Shown here: one piece after another, positions 47,965 to 55,269 of the stretch
How the letters are laid out: every line of letters begins with the position of its first letter
How positions within the stretch are numbered: position 1 is the first letter of the stretch
DNA from: Acidobacteriota bacterium
GTDB taxonomy: Bacteria; Acidobacteriota; Thermoanaerobaculia; Thermoanaerobaculales; Thermoanaerobaculaceae
NCBI GenBank assembly: GCA_016213675.1
Contig: JACQZW010000018.1
Span: 17,177-81,176, forward strand
DNA: 64,000 nucleotides
Reading direction: 5' to 3'
The notes under the pieces: model-generated
Seen by the model: the letters and a program-made list of their open reading frames with translations, nothing else
Told to the model about the DNA's origin: nothing
Databases searched by the model: none
Made by a program: the position numbers and the translations under genes

Positions 47965-48810
47965 TCACGCCCTCCGGGCGCACACGACGCGCGCGAGCCC
48001 CGCAAGGTCACGGAGCACCCGTACTTCCACCAACCCGGCCGCGGTCGCGAGGTCCCGCACGGCGTCCCCCTGGTCCCAGCCGATCTCCAAGGCCGCCAGG
48101 CCGCCGGAGCGCAGGGCCCCGCGCAGCGCCGGCACGACCTCGCGGATCGCGCGCAGTCCGTCCTCCCCTCCGTCCAGCGCCGCCCGCGGCTCGTGCTCGC
48201 GGACCTCGACCTGGAGCGTCGGCAACACCGACGTCGGCACGTACGGCAGGTTCGCCAGCACCGCGTCCAGGTCGCCGCCGCGGCCGGAAAGCCACGCCGC
48301 ACCGTCCGCCTCGACCAGCTCCACCCGCTCCGCCAGCCCGTACCGTCCCACGTTCTCCCGCGCGACGGCCAGGGCCGCGGGGGACGAGTCCACGGCCCAC
48401 ACCCGCGCGGCGGGACGCTCGCGCGCCACCGCGATCGCGACCGCGCCGGAGCCCGTGCCGACGTCGGCGACCGCGCAAGACGCGTCCTTGGCCGGCAGCG
48501 CCGCCAGCGCCTGCTCCACGAGCAGCTCCGTCTCCGGACGCGGCACCAGCACGCGCCGGTCCACACTCAGCTTCACCGTCCAGAACTCCCGCTCGCCTGT
48601 GATGTAGGCCACCGGCTCGCCCGCACGGCGCCGCTGCAGGACCTCGCGCACGGCGGCCCGCTCGGGTTCGGCGAGCGGCTGATCGTGCCGCACGTAGAGC
48701 CCGACCCGATCGGTGCCCAGCGCATGGGCCACGAGCAGCTCGGCGTCCAGTCGTGCGGAAGGCACGCGGCGCCGCGCGAGATCCTCCGCGATCCACCGCA
48801 CGACCTCCAT
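47965..48810 (-). CDS. prmC: PrmC/HemK peptide-release-factor glutamine methyltransferase
   Basis: 281 residues, standard length. The N-terminal helical substrate domain (LARRRVPSARLDAELLVAHA), the segment VAYITGEREFW (family hallmark), SAM motif I DVGTGSG at 116-122 and the active-site motif NLPYVP at 187-192 are present. Most HemK proteins read NPPY; here the second position is Leu, still compatible with glutamine binding by Asn and Tyr. It methylates the GGQ glutamine of RF1/RF2. ATG 48810; an earlier in-frame start would include the repeat at 48849. A promoter candidate lies at 48908-48936. Confidence 0.95.
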   Translation of the reverse strand: MEVVRWIAEDLARRRVPSARLDAELLVAHALGTDRVGLYVRHDQPLAEPERAAVREVLQRRRAGEPVAYITGEREFWTVKLSVDRRVLVPRPETELLVEQALAALPAKDASCAVADVGTGSGAVAIAVARERPAARVWAVDSSPAALAVARENVGRYGLAERVELVEADGAAWLSGRGGDLDAVLANLPYVPTSVLPTLQVEVREHEPRAALDGGEDGLRAIREVVPALRGALRSGGLAALEIGWDQGDAVRDLATAAGLVEVRVLRDLAGLARVVCARRA

Positions 48811-48848
48811 CGCCGTCCACGTCCGCCGCTCCTCGCGCACTCCCTGCA

Positions 48849-48875
48849 CCCGCCTTCGCCTCCGGCTTCGGCGGG
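48849..48875 (+). repeat. Short dispersed-type repeat upstream of prmC
   Basis: A cttcgcctccggcttcgg core flanked by ccgcc and ggcgg forms an imperfect hairpin followed by gggcagg. It resembles the palindromic elements at 17936 and 28899. It sits in the 5' leader of prmC. Confidence 0.5.
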
Positions 48876-48907
48876 CAGGCTTCGCGCCCTTCCCGCACTT
48901 CGATGAC

Positions 48908-48936
48908 TCTATACCGACGGTGCGCCGATGCGTTAG
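48908..48936 (-). promoter_or_regulatory. Predicted promoter for prmC
   Basis: On the minus strand CTAACG (48936-48931), a 17-base spacer and TATAGA (48913-48908), about 98 bases before the prmC ATG. The -10 is good, the -35 weak. The DUF72 gene on the other strand starts 13 bases away. Confidence 0.35.
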
Positions 48937-48948
48937 CTTTCCGATGCG

Positions 48949-49803
48949 ATGGCGGTCCGGATCGGCACCAGCGGGTTCCAGTACGACGATTGGCGGGAGA
49001 TCCTCTACCCGCGGGAGCTGCCGAAGAAGCGTTTCCTGGAACGTTACGCCGAGGAGTTCGACGCGGTCGAGCTGAACTTCACCTACTACGGGATGCCGTC
49101 GGCGCGCGCGCTGGCCGCGCTCGTGCGCCGGACGCCCGAAGGCTTCGGCTTTGCCGTCAAGCTCCACGGCTCGATGACGCACTCGCGCGACGCCGACGAG
49201 ACGTCGTGCCGCACCTTCCTGGAGGCGCTCCGCCCGCTGGCCGACGGCGGGCGCCTCCTCGCGGTCCTGGGCCAATTCCCGCAGTCGTTGTGGCCGGACG
49301 CGGCGGCGCGCGCGCACCTGGAGCTGCTGCGCGAACGTTTTTCCGGCCTGCCGCTGGTCTACGAGTTCCGCAACCGGCGGTGGATCCGCGACGAGGTGCG
49401 CCGCTGGCTGCGGTCGATCGGCGTCGGCATGTGCTGCGTCGACCAGCCGCGCCTTCCCGACCTGATTCCGCCCGTGCTCTGGGTGACCGCCCCGACGGCC
49501 TACGTGCGCTTCCACGGCCGCAACGCGGAGAAGTGGTACCAGCACGAGGTCGCGGCCGAGCGCTACGACTACCGCTACGGGACGGAGGATCTCCGGGAGT
49601 GGAAGGGCCGGATCGAGCGACTGGAGGCGAAGGCGGAACGCACCCTGGTCTTCTTCAACAACCACTTCCGCGGCAACGCGGTGCACAACGCGCGCGAGCT
49701 GAAGGGGCTGCTGGGGGGAAGTGCGGGAGGGGCGGGAGGGGGAGTTTCGCGCAGAGACGCAGAGACGCAGAGGGGGACGGGCACGCGTTCTGGCCGTCCG
49801 TAG
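48949..49803 (+). CDS. DUF72 family protein with a repeat-derived C-terminal tail
   Basis: 284 residues. The TIM-barrel-like DUF72 fold begins IGTSGFQYDDWREILYP and contains FDAVELNFTYYGMPS, FAVKLHGSMTH, YEFRNRRW, AYVRFHGRN and FFNNHFRGNAVHNA, all family signatures. Biochemical role not established for the family. The last 20 residues, including SRRDAETQRG, are encoded by a CGCAGAG array (49750-49772) and are unlikely to be part of the fold. No Shine-Dalgarno sequence upstream of the ATG, so possibly leaderless. Confidence 0.92.
   Translation: MAVRIGTSGFQYDDWREILYPRELPKKRFLERYAEEFDAVELNFTYYGMPSARALAALVRRTPEGFGFAVKLHGSMTHSRDADETSCRTFLEALRPLADGGRLLAVLGQFPQSLWPDAAARAHLELLRERFSGLPLVYEFRNRRWIRDEVRRWLRSIGVGMCCVDQPRLPDLIPPVLWVTAPTAYVRFHGRNAEKWYQHEVAAERYDYRYGTEDLREWKGRIERLEAKAERTLVFFNNHFRGNAVHNARELKGLLGGSAGGAGGGVSRRDAETQRGTGTRSGRP
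49750..49772 (+). repeat. CGCAGAGA octamer array inside the end of a gene
   Basis: Three exact CGCAGAG units at 49750, 49758 and 49766 with single A spacers, read in frame as the tail of the DUF72 protein 30 bases before its stop. Confidence 0.9.
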
Positions 49804-49871
49804 TCCGGCCGTGATAAGAACCGGACGGATCTGGCAGGCCGGGGCCGGCCGGCGGTCGAAAGGAGTCGAGG

Positions 49872-50378
49872 ATGCGCTTCGAGATTGTCCACACGCTGCC
49901 CGCGGATCGCGAAACGGTGATGGCCGTGATGCAGGAGAAGGCGTACTACGAGTTCCTGCAGAAGAACCACCCGGACGTCGACCGCATCGAGATGCTCTCG
50001 GTCGAGGACCTGGGCGCGATCGTGAAGCGCCGGGTGCACTACCAGCCCAAGCCGATCATCAAGAGCGTAGGGCCGAAGAAGATCTCGCCCGAGGCGATGG
50101 CGTGGGTCGAGGAATCGACGCTCGACAAGAAGGCGTTCCGCCTGACCTTCACCAACGTGCCGCTGAAGGACTGGGTCCAGGAGCGGATGATCAACCACGG
50201 GACCATCGAGCTGCTCGACGCCGGCGGCGGGGCCACCCGCCGCATCGTTTCCGGCGAGCTGAAGGTGAAGTTCCTCATCCTGGGCGTCATCGCCGAACGG
50301 ATCATCCACGGCAAGGCGAAGGATCTGCTCGACGGCGAAGCGAAGCTGTTCGGCGAATACCTGAAGGTCAGGGGCTGA
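49872..50378 (+). CDS. DUF2505-like SRPBCC-fold protein
   Basis: 168 residues, cytoplasmic. Begins MRFEIVHTLPADRETVMAVM and carries a helix-grip pattern of long antiparallel strands (SVEDLGAIVKRRVHYQPKP, AFRLTFTNVP, GATRRIVSGELKVKF) ending in a long C-terminal helix (IHGKAKDLLDGEAKLFGEYL). This matches the DUF2505/SRPBCC group, whose members often bind hydrophobic ligands. ATG preceded by GAAAGGAGTCGAGG. Followed by a hairpin and heptamer array shared with the convergent dipeptidase gene. Confidence 0.82.
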   Translation: MRFEIVHTLPADRETVMAVMQEKAYYEFLQKNHPDVDRIEMLSVEDLGAIVKRRVHYQPKPIIKSVGPKKISPEAMAWVEESTLDKKAFRLTFTNVPLKDWVQERMINHGTIELLDAGGGATRRIVSGELKVKFLILGVIAERIIHGKAKDLLDGEAKLFGEYLKVRG

Positions 50379-50399
50379 CCAGGCCGCCAGCTCGTGGCC

Positions 50400-50463
50400 G
50401 GTGGCTCGCAGAAACGAGCCACCAGCCGCCAGCTACCAGCTACCAGCTACGAGCCACCAGCTA
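50400..50463 (+). repeat. 9-bp hairpin plus CCAGCTA heptamer array at convergent gene ends
   Basis: GGTGGCTCG and CGAGCCACC (50400-50408, 50415-50423) form a nine-base stem with a CAGAAA loop. Seven heptamers in register follow from 50415 to 50463 (cgagcca, ccagccg, three ccagcta, cgagcca, ccagcta). The last heptamer contains the TAG of the minus-strand dipeptidase gene. The hairpin could terminate both genes. Confidence 0.9.
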
Positions 50464-51462
50464 GTCCCCGACCGGCCGATCGAAGACGCGCAGCACGTTG
50501 TCCCGGAGCATCTTTCCGACGATCCGTTCGGGGATGCGGCGGTCGAGGAGTGCGGCGACGAGGTTGCCGATCTGGGTCGGGTCGCGAAGGTCGCGGGGCA
50601 TGAAGATCAGGCCGTCCCAGTCGGAGCCGAGCGCGGGGAGGTCCTCGCCGCCGGCGCGCCAGAGGTGTTCGAGGTGCGCGGCCACGACGTCGGCCGTGTC
50701 GCCGCCGAGGAACTGGGTGCCGTAGATCACGCCCGCCACGCCGCCCGTCCGCGCGACGGCGCGGACGGCGTCATCGTCGAGGTTGCGCCACATCGGGTGC
50801 ACCGCGGCCACGCCGCCGTGCGAAACGATCACCGGCGCGCTCGCCACCGCCAGCACGTCGGCGCGGGTGCGCACCGACGCGTGCGCCACATCGACGAGGA
50901 TGCGCGACGACTCGCACGCCTCGACCAGCGCCCGTCCCCAGCCCGTCAGGCCGTCGTCGGGGCGCATTCCGAGCCCGACGCGCGGCGTGCCGGCCCGGTT
51001 CCTCGAGAAATGAGTCACCGTGAGGTAGCGCAAGCCGCGCCGGGCCCAGCCGTCCAGCGGATCGAGCCGGCCCTCCAGGGCGTGCGCGCCCTCCAGGCCG
51101 AAGGCGTAGGCCACCGCGCCGCGTCCGGGCGCGGCGGCGAAAGCGCCCGGGGACGCGGCCGCCACGAGCCCTCCCCCGCTGCGCCGCGCCGCAGACTCGA
51201 CCAGGGAGATCTGCCGCTCGACGCTGGCCACCCGATCCCCGAAGCGGATCGGAGAGGTTACGAGTCCGAGGAAGATCCCGCCGAAGCCGCCGTCGCGCAG
51301 CCGCGGGAGGTCGACGTGGTACCCCAACGCCGCGCGAGGCAGGGGCGGACGGTGCCGGCGCAGGAAATCGTAGCCGACACGCATCAGCGACGGCGTATCC
51401 GCATGCAGGTCGATCGGCGGGTGCTCGGCGAGCACCCGGGCCACGGCGTCGTCCCGGCTCAC
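50461..51462 (-). CDS. M19 membrane-dipeptidase-like zinc peptidase
   Basis: 333 residues from GTG 51462; a TTG at 51543 would add 27 residues. The binuclear zinc set is complete: HxD in IDLHADTP, Glu in LEGAHALEG, His in VDVAHAS, His in VSHGGVA, and the GSDWDG aspartate. The family cleaves dipeptides, including D-amino-acid and LD-type substrates. No signal peptide, so cytoplasmic. The stop codon is inside a heptamer array (see 50400). Confidence 0.92.
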   Translation of the reverse strand: MSRDDAVARVLAEHPPIDLHADTPSLMRVGYDFLRRHRPPLPRAALGYHVDLPRLRDGGFGGIFLGLVTSPIRFGDRVASVERQISLVESAARRSGGGLVAAASPGAFAAAPGRGAVAYAFGLEGAHALEGRLDPLDGWARRGLRYLTVTHFSRNRAGTPRVGLGMRPDDGLTGWGRALVEACESSRILVDVAHASVRTRADVLAVASAPVIVSHGGVAAVHPMWRNLDDDAVRAVARTGGVAGVIYGTQFLGGDTADVVAAHLEHLWRAGGEDLPALGSDWDGLIFMPRDLRDPTQIGNLVAALLDRRIPERIVGKMLRDNVLRVFDRPVGD

Positions 51463-51610
51463 GCCGCCAGCGTACCGCAAGCGCGCGCGGTCGCGAAGGC
51501 GCAAGAGGCGGGAGTCCGCCGCCGTGCCCGATCGCGACGGCAATGTCGCGCACCCAAGTTCGGGGGCGAGGCGGGCGAGACGACGGCCGCGTTCCGCGCC
51601 GGAAACCGAT

Positions 51611-51631
51611 AACTGAAAACTGAAAACTGTC
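51611..51631 (+). repeat. AACTGAA heptamer array abutting a stop codon
   Basis: Two exact aactgaa units and one aactgtc, in register; the last base is the first base of the complement of the TAG of the chalcone-isomerase-like gene. Different word from the other arrays, same position. Confidence 0.8.
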
Positions 51632-52344
51632 TACTCGGCGGCGGCGGTCGGGCCGCCCAGGTTCTCGACGTTGTTCACCATCCCGCGGCGCAGCGGGACC
51701 TGGATCGGCTCGGGGCCGAACCAGATGCGCCAGATCGGGCGGATGATCGAGGACGCGTCGGAGATGGTGACCTCGGCGTTGCTCCCGGACTTGAGGTGGA
51801 TGTCCGAACCGCGGGTCCACAGCATCATCTCGGCGCCGTTGGCCACGTCGTGGTTGGCGGCCTCGAGGAAGTCCTTGAGGGGCGACTGGGCGACGGCGGT
51901 GTCGAAGTCGTCGATCGACTTCTTGAGCGTCTCCTTGTAGGCGTCAACGACCTGCTGGCCGGTGACGTCGCGGACGAACTTCATCCAGATCGCCTTGCCG
52001 AACGAGCCGGAGTAGATCCACTGGTACAGGGTGCTGGAGTCCTTGAGTCCCGACCAGTTGACCTCGCCGTCGGTCACGAACGACGCGGCCTGGTTGGTGA
52101 GGAAGCGCTGCCAGGAGCTGCCGCCCGAGCTTTCCTGGATGTACATGCCGGCGGCGTAGACGTTGAACGCCCCGTACGCCTCGCGGGCGCCGACGCCGAT
52201 CAGGACGTGGTCCTGGCCGCCGATCGACTTGTGGACGTCGAAGCTCTTGCCCGTCTCCGACTCCGTCACCGTCGTCGCCTGGGCCCACAATCCGGCCGCG
52301 GCGAACATCGCGAACCCCATGATCACCAACGTTGCCTTCTTCAT
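51631..52344 (-). CDS. Secreted chalcone-isomerase-like protein
   Basis: 237 residues with a clear signal peptide (MKKATLVIMGFAMFAAAGLW, cleaved near AQA). The body matches the bacterial chalcone-isomerase-like group: VLIGVGAREAYGAFNVYAAG, then a SFGKAIWMKFVRDVTGQQVV segment and DFLEAANHDV. The fold binds fatty acids or small aromatic ligands; bacterial members are usually not chalcone isomerases. ATG 52344 overlaps the epimerase stop (ATGA). Confidence 0.85.
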   Translation of the reverse strand: MKKATLVIMGFAMFAAAGLWAQATTVTESETGKSFDVHKSIGGQDHVLIGVGAREAYGAFNVYAAGMYIQESSGGSSWQRFLTNQAASFVTDGEVNWSGLKDSSTLYQWIYSGSFGKAIWMKFVRDVTGQQVVDAYKETLKKSIDDFDTAVAQSPLKDFLEAANHDVANGAEMMLWTRGSDIHLKSGSNAEVTISDASSIIRPIWRIWFGPEPIQVPLRRGMVNNVENLGGPTAAAE

Positions 52345-53429
52345 GACGATCCTCCCTTTCCCATCCGGCTCGAATCAGGCGGCGCCTTGGACGGACGCAA
52401 CTCGCGCCGATTCAACGGCCCGCCCCACGGACGCAACAACCACCCCGCATCCCGATACCAGTCCACCGTCCCCGCCAAACCCTCGACCAGAGGCACCCGG
52501 GGCGCCCAGTCCAGGTCGCGGCGGACCCGGGCGTCCGAGCAATTCCATCCCGTCGCCAGCAGCAGGTCGAGGGAGTCCGGGTGGAGCCACGCCGGCATGC
52601 CCGGAAGCCAACGCAGGCACAAACGTCCCAGCCGCTGCGCCGCGCCCAGCGTGTCGCGCGACACGGAGAACGTGATCGCCGGCGTTCCCTGCGCCAAGCG
52701 GACCGCCTCGGCCAGGTCGCGCAAGCGCCGGGCCGGCCCGTCGGTCACGTGGAAGACGGCTCCCGAGGCGTGGTCCCGCTCGGTCGCCCGCACGATCGCG
52801 GCGGCGAGATCGACGGCGTGCACGATGGAAATCGGCTGGTCGCCGCCACCCGGCAGGATGACCAGACCGGCCCGAATCGCCTGGAAATACGGCAGAAGGC
52901 TGCGGTCGCGCGGACCGTAGACCAACGGCGGCCGGAAGATCGTCACCGGGAAGCGGTCCGCACGCTCCAGCACGGCCGCCTCGGCCTCCAGCTTCGTCCG
53001 GCCGTACGCCCCGACCGGGACCGGCGTCGCGTCCTCGCCGAGCGACTGGCCCCGGGGTGCCGCCCCCGTGACCGCCAGGCTCGACACGTAGACCAAGCGC
53101 CGCACGGACCGGGCGTGGCGCTCCATGGCGTCCAGCAGGTTCATCGTGCCGTCAACGTGGGTCCGCCGGTGGTCCTCCTCCGACGCCGCCTGCATCACCC
53201 CCGCCAGGTGGATGACCGCATCGATGTCCTTGACGGGTTCCTGCAACGAATCGCAGTTCCGGACGTCCCCGACGAAGATCTCGACGTTCCGCTCGCGCAG
53301 GTGGCGCACGTCGGCCGTCGGACGTGCGAGCACGCGGACGGTGCGCCCGACCCGGAGCAGTTCCCGGACGACGTGCCAGCCGATGAAGCCGGACGCGCCG
53401 GTCACCAGGACGGGGCGGGGCGAACGCAA
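52341..53429 (-). CDS. NAD-dependent epimerase/dehydratase (extended SDR, HpnA-like)
   Basis: 362 residues. Rossmann glycine motif TGASGFIG at 10-17, HLAGVM, VYVSSLAV and the active-site Y142-x-x-x-K146 in AYGRTK are present, followed by FRPPLVYGPRD. The overall order resembles the hopanoid-associated epimerase HpnA or 3-beta-HSD-type enzymes; the exact substrate cannot be told. Starts four bases after the IHF/HU stop, so the IHF, epimerase and chalcone-isomerase-like genes look like one operon. Confidence 0.92.
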   Translation of the reverse strand: MRSPRPVLVTGASGFIGWHVVRELLRVGRTVRVLARPTADVRHLRERNVEIFVGDVRNCDSLQEPVKDIDAVIHLAGVMQAASEEDHRRTHVDGTMNLLDAMERHARSVRRLVYVSSLAVTGAAPRGQSLGEDATPVPVGAYGRTKLEAEAAVLERADRFPVTIFRPPLVYGPRDRSLLPYFQAIRAGLVILPGGGDQPISIVHAVDLAAAIVRATERDHASGAVFHVTDGPARRLRDLAEAVRLAQGTPAITFSVSRDTLGAAQRLGRLCLRWLPGMPAWLHPDSLDLLLATGWNCSDARVRRDLDWAPRVPLVEGLAGTVDWYRDAGWLLRPWGGPLNRRELRPSKAPPDSSRMGKGGSS

Positions 53430-53433
53430 GCTT

Positions 53434-53754
53434 TCAGGCCTTCGGCGGCTCGGGCGGCGGAGGCGGGAGGGGCGGCTTGCCCTCGTTGACGGCGACCTTG
53501 AGTTCCTTGCCGACGCGGAAGAAGGGCAGCCTCTTCGGCGTGACGTCGACGTTCGAGCCGGTGCGGGGGTTCCGCCCGGAGTATGCGCGGTAGGTGCGGA
53601 CGGTGAAGCTCCCGAACCCGCGGATTTCGATACCCTTGCCCGCCGCCAGCGCGTCCGCCATCGTCTCGAAGATCGCGTTGACGACCGTCTCCGCCGACCC
53701 CTTGGTCATCTTCGCTCTCTGGGCAACCGCCTCGATCAACTCGGATTTGGTCAT
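53434..53754 (-). CDS. IHF/HU family nucleoid protein, IhfB-like
   Basis: 106 residues, about ten longer than typical because of a Pro-rich tail (KPPLPPPPPEPPKA). Begins MTKSELIEAVAQRAKM and contains IEIRGFGSFTVRTYRAYSGRNPRTG, the DNA-bending arm with the conserved Pro, and KRLPFFRVGKELKVAV. MTKSELIE favours the IHF beta side over HU. It bends DNA and affects global transcription. ATG 53754; upstream lies a candidate promoter and the divergent amidohydrolase gene. Confidence 0.93.
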   Translation of the reverse strand: MTKSELIEAVAQRAKMTKGSAETVVNAIFETMADALAAGKGIEIRGFGSFTVRTYRAYSGRNPRTGSNVDVTPKRLPFFRVGKELKVAVNEGKPPLPPPPPEPPKA

Positions 53755-53829
53755 CCAGATGCCTCCACCTTCCGCCGGGATCGTTTCCCTTGTAATTCCT
53801 GGCCCTTTTGGGGCCAAGCCGGTTGATGC

Positions 53830-53858
53830 ATCTTCCCCGAGCCCGCGCAGGGGGTCAA
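53830..53858 (-). promoter_or_regulatory. Predicted promoter for the IHF operon
   Basis: On the minus strand TTGACC (53858-53853), a 17-base spacer and GAAGAT (53835-53830), 76 bases before the ATG. The -35 is good, the -10 moderate. Confidence 0.4.
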
Positions 53859-53906
53859 GAGAAAAGTGCGCTTGCGCGTCCGATCCCGCGGACCTACGAT
53901 GCGTCC

Positions 53907-55076
53907 ATGTCCAGGGTTGGCGGCCGATCCATCTTCCTGCTCGTGGCGTTCGCCTCAATCGGCTGCTCCAAGGGACGCTCGGGAACCGACGCCGCCTCCG
54001 GCGAAAACGGCTCGCAGCCCGGGGCGGCGGGACCGTCCGGACCCGTCGGGCCGGACGGCACGCCGACGGGCATCCGCGTGCTGGACTTCCACACCCACTT
54101 CGATCCCCGGGCGTCGGACCTGGTCCTCCAGAAGATGGACCGTGCCGGCGTCGCGATGGCGATGAACTTCTCCGGCGGATCCCCGACCCGGTCGCGGTAC
54201 GGCGACGGGCGGTCGGCGATGGACTACAGCGTGGAGGCCCAGAAGCAGAGCAAGGGACGCCTGCGGTTCTTCTGTGTCGTGCCCTGGAGCGCGACCGGGG
54301 TGCCGGATTTCGTGGGCCAGGTCGTGAAGTTCCTTCGCGAGTGCAAGGAGGCGGGCGGCCTGGGCGTGAAGATCTCGAAGGCCCTGGGACTGGGCGCGAT
54401 CGATCCGATGACCGGCGGCCTGGTGAGGGTCGACGACCCGTGGCTCGACCCGATCTTCGAGGAAGCCGGCCGGCTTGGCCTCCCCGTGGCCATGCACACG
54501 GGCGACCCGAAGGCGTTCTTCGAGCCGTGCGGGCCGGAGAACGAGCGGTACGAGGAGCTGACGCTGGCGGCGGAGTGGTGCTTCGCGGACCAGTCGCAGT
54601 TCCCGACGTGGGAGGATCTCTTCGGCTCGTTCATGAACCGCGTCGGACGCCATCCGGGGACGACCTTCGTCGGCGCGCACTTCGGCAACGATCCGGAGGA
54701 GCCGCTGCGGATCGGCAAGATGATGCGGGAGCATCCGAACCTGTGGATCGACACGGCGGCGCGCGTGCCGGAGATCGGCCGTCGTCCGGCCGACACGCGC
54801 GCGGTGTTCGACGAATTCCCCGACCGCATCGTGTTCGGCACGGACCTCCAGATCGGCCCCGACATGACGGTGCTGGGCGCCGGCCCGCCCGACACGACGG
54901 AAGCCGACTTCGATCGCTTCTGGCGTTCGACCTGGCGCTTCTTCGAGACCACCGACCAGGGCATCGAATCCCCCACCCCGATCCAGGGTCGCTGGACGGT
55001 CACGGGGATCGGGCTGGGCCGGGATGTGCTGGAGAAGGTCTACCACGGGAACGCCGAGCGGCTGTTGGGGCTGTGA
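53907..55076 (+). CDS. Lipoprotein amidohydrolase (metal-dependent hydrolase)
   Basis: 389 residues. Signal peptide with lipobox ASIGC (Cys20), then a low-complexity linker. The amidohydrolase fold starts at VLDFHTHFD (His62, His64 metal ligands) and includes LPVAMHTGDPK, TTFVGAHFGND and the terminal metal aspartate in IVFGTDLQIG. Members of this group (PF04909-type) decarboxylate or hydrolyse small aromatic or amide substrates. An enzyme of this family anchored outside the inner membrane is uncommon. Divergent from the IHF operon with 152 bases between. Confidence 0.9.
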   Translation: MSRVGGRSIFLLVAFASIGCSKGRSGTDAASGENGSQPGAAGPSGPVGPDGTPTGIRVLDFHTHFDPRASDLVLQKMDRAGVAMAMNFSGGSPTRSRYGDGRSAMDYSVEAQKQSKGRLRFFCVVPWSATGVPDFVGQVVKFLRECKEAGGLGVKISKALGLGAIDPMTGGLVRVDDPWLDPIFEEAGRLGLPVAMHTGDPKAFFEPCGPENERYEELTLAAEWCFADQSQFPTWEDLFGSFMNRVGRHPGTTFVGAHFGNDPEEPLRIGKMMREHPNLWIDTAARVPEIGRRPADTRAVFDEFPDRIVFGTDLQIGPDMTVLGAGPPDTTEADFDRFWRSTWRFFETTDQGIESPTPIQGRWTVTGIGLGRDVLEKVYHGNAERLLGL

Positions 55077-55269
55077 GGGAGAGCGGGAAGTGCACGAGTT
55101 CACTGCCCCGACTTTCGACGAGGTGCAGTTCCTCCCCGGCCGGATGCGGTAGCACCGCCGGCGTTGCGGCCCGAGAACCGAGGCCACGGCCACCAGCGTC
55201 TCCGACACCGATCAGCACGAGACACAGAAAGGACACGATGGGTTGCCGCTTCCCTGCGACCGCCTGCAG
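55077..55269. other. Gap between convergent genes with no recognised content
   Basis: 193 bases between the amidohydrolase and the minus-strand lipoprotein gene. I see no gene, tandem array or convincing terminator in it. Confidence 0.6.

Noticed and set aside
17128..50423. Hairpins considered as classical Rho-independent terminators
   Set aside because: None of the stems found (17128, 31892, 43235, 50400) is followed by a U-tract, so only tentative terminator or regulatory calls are given.
50415..50463. Heptamer arrays considered as CRISPR
   Set aside because: Units are only seven bases, contiguous and without unique spacers, and there are no cas genes.
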